Shown here: positions 1 through 4,805 of the stretch, in pieces
How the letters are laid out: every line of letters begins with the position of its first letter
Numbering within the stretch: the stretch's first letter is position 1
Assembly (NCBI GenBank): GCA_007129055.1
Contig: SKWE01000238.1
Coordinates: 1-5,727 of the forward strand
Reading direction: 5' to 3'
From: Syntrophomonadaceae bacterium
Lineage (GTDB): Bacteria; Bacillota; Dethiobacteria; DTU022
DNA length: 5,727 bases
The notes under the pieces: generated by a model
What the model saw: the letters and a program-made list of their open reading frames with translations, nothing else
Told to the model about the DNA's origin: nothing
Databases searched by the model: none
Program-made: the position numbers and the translations under genes

Positions 1-1853
1 CCTGCTGAGCTATTCTTTATTTCTGCATTACGCATATTGTTACCTACAAGCCCGCCAACATTATTAACTCCTGTTACTGTGACCAGTGTGAAACAGTTAT
101 TAATAACCCCATAATTAGTATCATCCCTATTAACACGATTGTTGCGCCCGACCAGGCCGCCAACATTGGAACCGGTCGCAGTAACCGTACCCTGGGCAGA
201 ACTGTTCAAAATTACGCCATTCCTGTTTTCACCAACCAGGGAACCGACAATGTTTTTACCAGTCACGTTAACATTTTGCAAAATGACGCTACTAATTAGC
301 GATCCTTCTCCAATGCTGCCAAAAAGACCAATATAATCTGTGGCACCGCGTTCAATTTTCAATCCCTCAATTATATATCCGCCGCCATGGTATCCACCAA
401 GAAAACGATTGCTATCTGATCCGATCGGTTCCCAACCCGCGCCTGCGTTATAACCAGCACCATCCGGGCTTAGATAGTCAGCAAGTTCAATATCTTCAAC
501 CTGCACGTAATGCCAGTTTAAGTTGTTCCTGACATTGTCAAGGCCTACAAAAAGATCCCCAGCACTTAAACCCCTGGGGTCATCCACAGATAAATCGGTG
601 GTTCCATCCCCAACCCCAGTCGTCCTGTAACCGTCCCCGGCGCTATCAACCCAAACATTTATCTTCGGCTGGCTGTAACCAAGTTCGTATTGACCTGTAT
701 CAGGGTTATAACCTAAATAGTTATTAACTTTCGAGGGATCGCTGCTGACACCTGTGCCTTTCCCCTCACCATCCAATGCTGCTTCCTGCCAGGCTTTTGT
801 ATCGAAATGGTGAGTTTGATCAGAACTGGCCGTTGCTGTAAAGGTAGCGGAAATAGAATTGTCTTTACCAAGGTAGTTTCCTTCCAAGATCGCCCAGAGG
901 GATAAGACTTTGCTGAAAGCGCTGTTGTCAACTGGATCCTCCCACCTGTAGTCCCAGTCACCAGATATTTCAATATCAACTTCAGTATCAACAGTTAGGG
1001 ATTTGGGAATAAATAGCTGTGCTGAACCAAGCAAGGTATCACCTAATTCTGTGAAGGTCACAGTAAGAGCTGTGGGTTCGCCCTGCTTAATCATCTTGCC
1101 ATCTTCCGGGATTACTATGGCAATATACGAGTTTCCACCACTTATAAAATCATCGTCAGCAGAAATTGGACTCGTATCAGAAGTTGCATCATTGTCATTA
1201 AGAGCCTGTATTTCGTTATTTACGGTAGAACTTGTTTTGTCTATCAAGGATGAAGTTTCTTTGGCTTGCTCCGGGTCTGGCGCCGGGTCTGCATCTTCTT
1301 TGCTGCCTGTTTCTTCTGCCGATGCATTAACACTATGACCAGAACTGCTGCAGCAAGATTGAGAATTTATATCTTCTCCGCTCTTGCTTACTGTGTCTGT
1401 ATTGTTGGGTTCGCTATAGTATTGTGGGGGGTCATTATCTGCTGCACTGGCATAAATTAAATCTTCGCTATCTGATAAAGCTGAATCACCATTTACATCA
1501 TTCTTACTAATGCTGCCATCTGACTGGTTAGGCTCTAAAAATCCTGGTGAACCGGTTTCTGAAGCTTTGGGTGTGGTAGTAGAAAATGATTCTACATTAG
1601 AGTTAGTCTGCCCGCTGGTGTTGTGATCACTGCTTCCGCTATTACCGCCTGCGCTAATGTTATCAGTGCTGCCTGAGTTGTCCTGAACATTGCTGCCGTT
1701 ACTATGATCATTGGTGCAGTTCCTGTTTTCTTTGTCAATCTCCGAAACAGTGTTTACTCCCGCCAGTACATTTGCCGGGCTAAAGAGTAAAGCGATGATC
1801 AGTAATAGTGTGATAAGTTGTTTTATAGCTTCGACTGCTGCTGCATTGATCAA
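1..1853 (-). CDS. Secreted GLUG-repeat surface protein, 3' part outside the window
   Basis: The frame is open for 617 codons from TTG 1853 to the window edge, with no stop seen. TTG is the likely start: an in-frame TAA lies immediately upstream, AGGAGG sits 11 bases before it, and the first in-frame ATG (residue 254) would remove the signal peptide. Residues 1-31 form a signal peptide: Lys11, hydrophobic core 13-24, likely cleavage after Val-Leu-Ala31. Residues 32 to about 238 are a low-complexity Ser/Asn/Asp/Thr-rich linker with few hydrophobics. About 243-400 looks like a beta-rich extracellular domain that I cannot name. From about 440 the pattern is typical of GLUG proteins: Trp474-Glu-Pro-Ile-Gly, then GLUG cores at 507-512 (YIGLFG), 535-541 (IVGSLVG), 564-569 and 599-604 (both VGGLVG), about 28-35 residues apart. 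Such proteins are exported and often cell-wall bound; ligand and function are unknown. The C-terminal anchor, if any, lies outside the window. Confidence 0.85.
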   Translation of the reverse strand, partial: MINAAAVEAIKQLITLLLIIALLFSPANVLAGVNTVSEIDKENRNCTNDHSNGSNVQDNSGSTDNISAGGNSGSSDHNTSGQTNSNVESFSTTTPKASETGSPGFLEPNQSDGSISKNDVNGDSALSDSEDLIYASAADNDPPQYYSEPNNTDTVSKSGEDINSQSCCSSSGHSVNASAEETGSKEDADPAPDPEQAKETSSLIDKTSSTVNNEIQALNDNDATSDTSPISADDDFISGGNSYIAIVIPEDGKMIKQGEPTALTVTFTELGDTLLGSAQLFIPKSLTVDTEVDIEISGDWDYRWEDPVDNSAFSKVLSLWAILEGNYLGKDNSISATFTATASSDQTHHFDTKAWQEAALDGEGKGTGVSSDPSKVNNYLGYNPDTGQYELGYSQPKINVWVDSAGDGYRTTGVGDGTTDLSVDDPRGLSAGDLFVGLDNVRNNLNWHYVQVEDIELADYLSPDGAGYNAGAGWEPIGSDSNRFLGGYHGGGYIIEGLKIERGATDYIGLFGSIGEGSLISSVILQNVNVTGKNIVGSLVGENRNGVILNSSAQGTVTATGSNVGGLVGRNNRVNRDDTNYGVINNCFTLVTVTGVNNVGGLVGNNMRNAEIKNSSA

Positions 1854-1864
1854 TTACCAGGCTT

Positions 1865-1870
1865 CCTCCT
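1865..1870 (-). promoter_or_regulatory. Shine-Dalgarno AGGAGG of the GLUG-protein gene
   Basis: AGGAGG (followed by AAGC) lies 11 bases upstream of TTG 1853. It decides the start. The nearby ATG at 1846 is 18 bases away and in another frame, where it hits TAA after seven codons. The TTG frame instead continues into a signal peptide and a 617-codon open frame. Confidence 0.75.
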
Positions 1871-1888
1871 GCAATTGCTGCGAATAAT

Positions 1889-1894
1889 ATTATA
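1889..1894 (-). promoter_or_regulatory. Possible -10 box for the GLUG-protein gene
   Basis: A perfect TATAAT reads on the minus strand, about 20 bases before the SD, giving a short 5' leader. No convincing -35 box lies 16-18 bases upstream, so this rests on the -10 alone in AT-rich DNA. A promoter is expected somewhere here because the rplL terminator separates this gene from the ribosomal operon. Confidence 0.3.
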
Positions 1895-1971
1895 GTAGAT
1901 AGCGGGCAGTTAACCCTAAATTTTTAAAGCAAAAAATCTGCTTAACTACTAGTTCACTCCCTTTTCTAATC

Positions 1972-1995
1972 AATAACAGGGCTGTTATTTTTTTT
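1972..1995 (+). terminator. Hairpin plus T-run, terminator-like on the plus strand
   Basis: AATAACAG (1972-1979) and CTGTTATT (1982-1989) are perfect inverted repeats; in RNA the loop would open to GGGC, leaving 7 base pairs. Eight consecutive T (1988-1995) follow on the plus strand, the layout of an intrinsic terminator. The stem is AT-rich and weak. No plus-strand gene lies upstream in the window, so it might block antisense transcription out of the GLUG gene, be a relic, or be chance. Confidence 0.4.
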
Positions 1996-2198
1996 GGAAT
2001 AATAGGTTTTTAAAAAGTTATTTATTTTTTGCATCAAGGATTATGTTATTTATTCTCGAACATATTACACTGTATATTTAAATTTTACAATACTATATCA
2101 AGATAAAAATATATTTTAAATGTTCAGTAATTTATATTGCCCCGATAATAAAGGATTTTCTGGTTGGATTAAAAAATAATTCGCCTGCTATTTATTCT

Positions 2199-2229
2199 AC
2201 CTGAACTAAGAACCGTCCCCGTTTCAGGT
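2199..2229. repeat. Short palindromic repeat, copy 1 (REP/REPIN-like)
   Basis: This 31-base element has inverted ends ACCTGAA / TTCAGGT around the core AAGAACCGTCCCC. It matches copy 2 (2308-2338) at 28 of 31 positions in the same orientation. Copy 1 has changes in its left arm that shorten the stem to 7 base pairs, as in an older or decayed copy. From memory, GAACCGTCCCC palindromes are common dispersed repeats in Clostridia and are suspected to be moved by REP-associated tyrosine (IS200-like) transposases. No transposase lies in this window. Confidence 0.65.
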
Positions 2230-2251
2230 AATATTCGTGTTGGGTGCATTT

Positions 2252-2285
2252 AAAAAAGCGGGGCCACAATGTGTGATCCCGCTTT
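2252..2285 (-). terminator. Intrinsic terminator of the ribosomal protein operon
   Basis: On the minus strand AAAGCGGG pairs with CCCGCTTT. After one mismatch and one G-U pair the stem continues as CACA/TGTG around a CAT loop, giving a 14-position stem with only one mismatch. T residues follow directly (the run spans 2257-2252, partly inside the stem). It lies about 60 bases after the rplL stop, with no rpoB in between, so it should end the transcript here. Confidence 0.85.
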
Positions 2286-2305
2286 AATAACAATTTAAGC
2301 TTCAA

Positions 2306-2340
2306 AAACCTGAAACAAGAACTGTCCCCGTTTCAGGTTT
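2306..2340. repeat. Short palindromic repeat, copy 2 (REP/REPIN-like)
   Basis: AAACCTGAAAC (2306-2316) and GTTTCAGGTTT (2330-2340) are perfect 11-base arms around a 13-base loop holding the core AAGAACTGTCCCC. It begins five bases after the rplL stop codon, between the gene and its terminator. Read on the minus strand the stem is followed by two more T, so the transcribed repeat could also protect the 3' end or act as a first, weaker terminator. Confidence 0.7.
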
Positions 2341-2345
2341 AAGGG

Positions 2346-2729
2346 TTATTTCAGTTCTACACTTCCGCCAGCTTCTTCGATTTTTGCCTTGGTTGCTTCT
2401 GCTTCTTCTTTGTTTACTTTTTCCTGGACATTGCCGGGAGCTTCGTCTACTAATGCTTTTGCTTCTTTAAGGCCCAGACCGGTGATTTCGCGGACAACCT
2501 TAATAACCTGGATCTTCTTCTCGCCAGATGAGGTCAGGACTACATCAAACTCATCCTTCTCCTCTTCTTCAGCAGCAGCTGCTGCCGGTGCGGCTGCTGC
2601 TGCTACAGGGGCAGCTGCAGTTACGCCAAATTCTTCTTCCAAAGCTTTGACCAGTTCGGAAAGCTCAAGAACGGTCATTTCTTTTACTAAATCCATAATT
2701 TGTTCAACTTTGTTATCGCCTTTTGCCAT
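2346..2729 (-). CDS. rplL: 50S ribosomal protein L7/L12
   Basis: This is the multicopy stalk protein that recruits and stimulates translational GTPases; it sits on the ribosome as dimers bound to L10. The 127 residues are a usual length. Residues 1-35 are the helical dimerisation and L10-binding domain. About 37-58 form the flexible hinge, here very Ala-rich and ending in four Glu. Residues 60-127 are the factor-binding domain, with the conserved run KKIQVIKVVREITGLGLKEA and then LVDEAP. ATG 2729 has AAAGGAG ten bases upstream. It is the last gene of the operon in this window, 121 bases after rplJ, with a palindromic repeat and a terminator downstream. I am sure of the identity. Confidence 0.98.
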   Translation of the reverse strand: MAKGDNKVEQIMDLVKEMTVLELSELVKALEEEFGVTAAAPVAAAAAPAAAAAEEEEKDEFDVVLTSSGEKKIQVIKVVREITGLGLKEAKALVDEAPGNVQEKVNKEEAEATKAKIEEAGGSVELK

Positions 2730-2771
2730 TTCTTATTAACTCCTTTAATATAATTTAATTTTTAGTTTTTC

Positions 2772-2794
2772 GGGCTTTTTCAGCCCACATTATA
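2772..2794 (-). promoter_or_regulatory. Small hairpin and TATAAT box in the rplJ-rplL gap
   Basis: The 121-base gap is AT-rich. On the minus strand it has a perfect TATAAT (2794-2789) and, directly after, a GGGCT/AGCCC hairpin with a GAAAA loop (2786-2772). The hairpin is followed by A-rich, not T-rich, sequence, so it is not a terminator. It could be an mRNA processing site, or the start of an rplL-specific transcript, since L7/L12 is needed in several copies per ribosome. No good -35 box is visible, so a promoter is only a suggestion. Confidence 0.25.
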
Positions 2795-2850
2795 AACATG
2801 GAACTACATTTACTCATTATCAAAATACCAGTCTTTACATTAAAACAGAT

Positions 2851-3375
2851 TTAAGCGCTTTCTTTCTGCTGACGGACAGCATCAACAGCATAAACAAGAT
2901 TGCGCAGGTTGCCGTGCAGGGCACCAACCAATCCTGAAATCGGAGCCTGGAACCCGCCGACAACTTTCGCCAGCAATACTTCGCGAGGCGGAATTTCGCC
3001 CAGGGCCTTTATCCCGTCGGCATCTAAAACCTGGCCGGAGAGCATGCCGCCCTTTATAACCAGCGCTTCATATTCCTTGGCAAACTCTTTAAAAACTTTG
3101 GCTGCAGCAACCGGGTCGTCGCTGGAGTAAGCAATTGCTGTTGGCCCTTCAAAAAGTTCTTCCAGCGGATCATAACCTGCTTCACGGCAGGCCAGGCGGT
3201 TCATGGTGTTCTTCGTTACCCTGTACAGGCAATTTTCACTTCTCAATCTGCCGCGCAGGTCATTTATCGCCTTCACATTCAATCCCCGGTAATCAGTTAC
3301 GACAACCAGTTCCGCTTTCTTCAATTCCTCGGTAATTTCTTTCAGCATTACTTCCTTGGCTTCTCTGGTGATCAA
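2851..3375 (-). CDS. rplJ: 50S ribosomal protein L10
   Basis: L10 (P0 family) anchors the L7/L12 dimers to the 23S GTPase-associated centre and, with L7/L12, usually represses its own operon through the leader RNA. Family hallmarks are VVVTDYRGLNV (24-34), the RVTKNTMNR region (52-60) and GPTAIAYS (77-84). The C-terminal helix ending in AVRQQKESA is the L7/L12-binding segment. I chose TTG 3375 (174 residues): AGGAGGTGA lies five bases upstream, an ideal distance, and Met-Ile-Thr-Arg-Glu is a normal L10 beginning. GTG 3384 would add three residues, but it lies inside the SD and is only two bases from the preceding AGGAGG. The gene follows the L10 leader directly and precedes rplL. Confidence 0.96.
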   Translation of the reverse strand: MITREAKEVMLKEITEELKKAELVVVTDYRGLNVKAINDLRGRLRSENCLYRVTKNTMNRLACREAGYDPLEELFEGPTAIAYSSDDPVAAAKVFKEFAKEYEALVIKGGMLSGQVLDADGIKALGEIPPREVLLAKVVGGFQAPISGLVGALHGNLRNLVYAVDAVRQQKESA

Positions 3376-3380
3376 ATAAT

Positions 3381-3389
3381 TCACCTCCT
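3381..3389 (-). promoter_or_regulatory. Shine-Dalgarno AGGAGGTGA of rplJ
   Basis: This nine-base match to the 16S 3' end is the core of a longer AGGAGGAGGTGA run (3392-3381). Its distance of five bases to TTG 3375 favours that start over GTG 3384, which overlaps the SD itself. Confidence 0.75.
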
Positions 3390-3418
3390 CCTGGTATTAC
3401 TGAATCCCGCTGATAATT

Positions 3419-3453
3419 AAAAACGGGGTTTTCCGCAGACAGAAAACCCCGTT
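3419..3453 (-). terminator. Attenuator terminator in the L10 leader
   Basis: A perfect 12-base-pair stem, AACGGGGTTTTC with GAAAACCCCGTT, surrounds the loop TGTCTGCG; the 3' arm runs into a T5 run (3423-3419). It lies in the untranslated leader just upstream of the rplJ SD, so it can stop transcription before rplJ-rplL while leaving rplK-rplA expressed. Its loop and part of its 3' arm can instead pair with the start of the leader. Confidence 0.85.
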
Positions 3454-3545
3454 ACAACCAAATTTAAAGGTTGAAGCATCTAAGTTTTTCCTGGACAGGC
3501 GGCCTTATGGGCCATTAAACTCAGAGTACCTGGCGTCTACGGAAA
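3419..3545 (-). ncRNA. Ribosomal protein L10 leader RNA (rplJL attenuator)
   Basis: The rplA-rplJ gap holds the features I know from the bacterial L10 leader: a 5' CCGTAGAC, a CCAGGT segment, the TTTAATGGCC element, GCCGCCTGTCC, and the GTCTGCGG complement before a terminator. The start TTTCCGTAGACG (3545-3534) can pair with TGTCTGCGGAAA (3441-3430) over 12 positions including two G-U pairs. Those 3' bases include the loop and the first four bases of the terminator's 3' arm (3433-3430), so the two folds compete. In the family, the L10-L7/L12 complex binds this RNA to give feedback control. Which fold L10 favours here is not visible from sequence. Confidence 0.88.
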
Positions 3546-3573
3546 CAATATTCAATTTTGATTTACTGCTCTA

Positions 3574-4269
3574 TTATTTCAAATCAACGCCGGGAGTAGT
3601 TTTTACACCAGGTCCCATGGTTGAACTTACAGTCACGCTTTTAATATACTGACCCTTGGCAGCTGTCGGGCGGGCTTTAATTAGTGCATCCATTATAGCA
3701 TTAAAGTTTTCGAGTAGCTGCTCTTCTGTAAAAGATACTTTACCGATCGGAACATGCACGTTTGCCGCCTTTTCGGTGCGGTATTCAACCTTACCGGCCT
3801 TAATATCACTGATCGCTTTCTCAAGTTCAAAGGTAACGGTTCCGCTTTTCGGGTTGGGCATCAGGCCACGGGGGCCGAGAACTTTACCAAGCTTACCAAC
3901 CGAACCCATCATGTCAGGTGTGGCGACGGCGACATCAAAATCCATCCAGCCTTCCTGGACCTTTGCCACCAACTCATCAGCGCCGGCAAAATCTGCACCT
4001 GCATCTTCGGCTTCCTTGATCTTTTCACCCTTGGCGAAAACTGCAACACGCACTGTTTTACCTGTGCCGTGCGGCAGGACAACCGAGCCGCGCACCTGCT
4101 GATCGGCATGCTTGGGGTTAACGCCCAGGCGGACTGCCAGTTCAACAGTTTCATCAAAGGAGCGGTTGCTAAAACCCTTTATCATTTTCAGCGCTTCAGC
4201 CGGTTCGTATCTTGTTTCGCGGTCAAACTGCTTGCGTGCGTCTTCGTACTTCTTTCCCTTTTTAGCCAT
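3574..4269 (-). CDS. rplA: 50S ribosomal protein L1
   Basis: L1 forms the mobile L1 stalk of the 50S subunit and helps move deacylated tRNA out of the E site; in many bacteria it also represses the rplK-rplA mRNA. The 231 residues are full length. Seen are the Lys-rich N-terminus (KKGKKYEDARKQFD), the conserved VRVAVFAKG stretch (73-81), and the family signature GKLGKVLGPRGLMPNPKSGT (125-144). The C-terminal block carries GQYIKSVTVSSTMGPGVK. ATG 4269 has AGGAGG eight bases upstream, itself touching a hairpin that may be an L1 site. It lies 53 bases after rplK and before the L10 leader. Nothing unusual in the protein. Confidence 0.98.
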   Translation of the reverse strand: MAKKGKKYEDARKQFDRETRYEPAEALKMIKGFSNRSFDETVELAVRLGVNPKHADQQVRGSVVLPHGTGKTVRVAVFAKGEKIKEAEDAGADFAGADELVAKVQEGWMDFDVAVATPDMMGSVGKLGKVLGPRGLMPNPKSGTVTFELEKAISDIKAGKVEYRTEKAANVHVPIGKVSFTEEQLLENFNAIMDALIKARPTAAKGQYIKSVTVSSTMGPGVKTTPGVDLK

Positions 4270-4283
4270 TCAAATAACCTCCT

Positions 4284-4311
4284 GTGGTAAGCGAGCTTTT
4301 AACTCTCCCAC
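4284..4311 (-). promoter_or_regulatory. Hairpin touching the rplA SD (candidate L1 autoregulatory site)
   Basis: In the rplK-rplA gap the minus strand has GTGG (4311-4308) and CCAC (4287-4284) as outer stem, a possible GAG/CTC inner stem, and an asymmetric 3' bulge GCTTA. The CCAC ends directly at the AGGAGG SD (4283-4278) of rplA. A structured leader with an asymmetric internal loop next to the SD fits translational feedback by L1, but assigning L1 as ligand is inference. Confidence 0.4.
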
Positions 4312-4322
4312 TAATTATAATG

Positions 4323-4754
4323 CTATTTCTCAACAACAATGCCCATACTGCGGGCAGTGCCTTCGATGATCTTGGTTGCAGCTTCAACATCGTAGGCATT
4401 TAAGTCTTCCATTTTCTGCTGGGCAATCTCTTTTACCTTTTCCCGCGGCAGAGTGGCTACCTTAACCCTGTTCGGCTCACCGGAAGCGGTTTCCAGGCCG
4501 GCGGCCTTTTTCAGCAGAACGGCAGCAGGAGGAGTCTTGGTAATAAAGCTAAAGGAGCGATCTTCATATACCGTCAGCTCAACAGGTATAATCAGCCCTG
4601 CATTCTGTGCAGTCCGCTCGTTAAACTCCTTGCAGAATGCCATAATATTTACACCATGCTGACCCAGGGCAGGACCAACCGGCGGTGCAGGGGTAGCCTT
4701 ACCACCCGGAATCTGCAATTTTGTCATACCAATAACTTTTTTCTTCTTAGCCAT
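4323..4754 (-). CDS. rplK: 50S ribosomal protein L11
   Basis: L11 binds the 23S GTPase-associated centre at the stalk base; it is part of the thiostrepton site and is needed for the RelA stringent response. The 143 residues are full length. The N-terminal domain shows the Pro-rich KATPAPPVGPALGQHGVNIM (19-38), whose prolines line the thiostrepton cleft. The C-terminal RNA-binding domain carries the family signature from KMEDLNAYD (114-122) to GTARSMGIVVE. ATG 4754 has GGGAGG eight bases upstream. It follows nusG by 51 bases and precedes rplA by 53, the classical secE-nusG-rplK-rplA order. The leader may fold into an rRNA-like hairpin next to the SD. Confidence 0.98.
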   Translation of the reverse strand: MAKKKKVIGMTKLQIPGGKATPAPPVGPALGQHGVNIMAFCKEFNERTAQNAGLIIPVELTVYEDRSFSFITKTPPAAVLLKKAAGLETASGEPNRVKVATLPREKVKEIAQQKMEDLNAYDVEAATKIIEGTARSMGIVVEK

Positions 4755-4768
4755 TAAATAAACCTCCC

Positions 4769-4792
4769 GGCTGCAGCTAAGCCCTTATGGGC
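4769..4792 (-). promoter_or_regulatory. Two mutually exclusive hairpins next to the rplK SD, one resembling the L11 site in 23S rRNA
   Basis: In the nusG-rplK gap the minus strand can form GCCC-ATAA-GGGC (4792-4781) or GGCT-TAGCTGC-AGCC (4783-4769). They share bases 4783-4781, so only one can form. The second ends directly at the GGGAGG SD (4768-4763). Its 15 bases match E. coli 23S rRNA 1062-1076 (GGCUUAGAAGCAGCC, from memory), the helix 43 hairpin bound by L11, at 13 positions; only those equivalent to A1069 and A1070 differ. The partner hairpin of the full 58-base L11 site is absent, so a regulatory role is a hypothesis. Confidence 0.4.
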
Positions 4793-4805
4793 CGCACAGC
4801 AATGC

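Larger units (their letters stand above)
1871..2198. other. AT-rich intergenic region without a gene
   Basis: About 330 strongly AT-rich bases separate the repeat/terminator cluster from the GLUG-protein gene. I see no reading frame with an SD and more than about a dozen codons on either strand, and no tRNA or other RNA gene. The only defined signals are the candidate -10 box at 1889-1894 and the hairpin plus T-run at 1972-1995. It may be a spacer left by a rearrangement, or hold a promoter region that I cannot resolve. Confidence 0.6.

Noticed and set aside
713..991. Minus-strand frame of 92 codons inside the surface-protein gene
   Set aside because: It overlaps the 617-codon GLUG-protein frame on the same strand in another phase. 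It has no SD and no recognisable protein features; it is a shadow.
1003..1460. Two plus-strand frames (111 and 64 codons) opposite the surface-protein gene
   Set aside because: They are antisense to the Ser/Asn-rich linker and the start of the next domain, where stop codons are rare by composition. No SD or domain pattern is seen.
1463..1532. Dockerin domain in the linker of the GLUG protein
   Set aside because: The two calcium-loop-like stretches overlap instead of being separated by a helix, and the upstream one lacks acidic residues at positions 1 and 3.
1827..1846. ATG at 1846 as start of the surface protein
   Set aside because: That frame ends in TAA after seven codons and the ATG is 18 bases from the SD; the TTG frame gives a complete signal peptide.
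2199..2340. CRISPR array from the two repeats
   Set aside because: There are only two copies, about 78 bases apart, and the intervening sequence is a terminator, not spacers; no cas genes are present.
2389..2739. Plus-strand frame of 116 codons opposite rplL
   Set aside because: It mirrors the Ala/Glu-rich rplL coding sequence as Ser/Ala runs and has no support of its own.
2772..2786. GGGCT/AGCCC hairpin between rplJ and rplL as an intrinsic terminator
   Set aside because: On the minus strand it is followed by GAAAAACT rather than a T-run, and the stem has only five pairs.
3754..4369. Long plus-strand frames opposite rplA and rplK
   Set aside because: They are complements of well-identified ribosomal protein genes, without SDs or conserved patterns.
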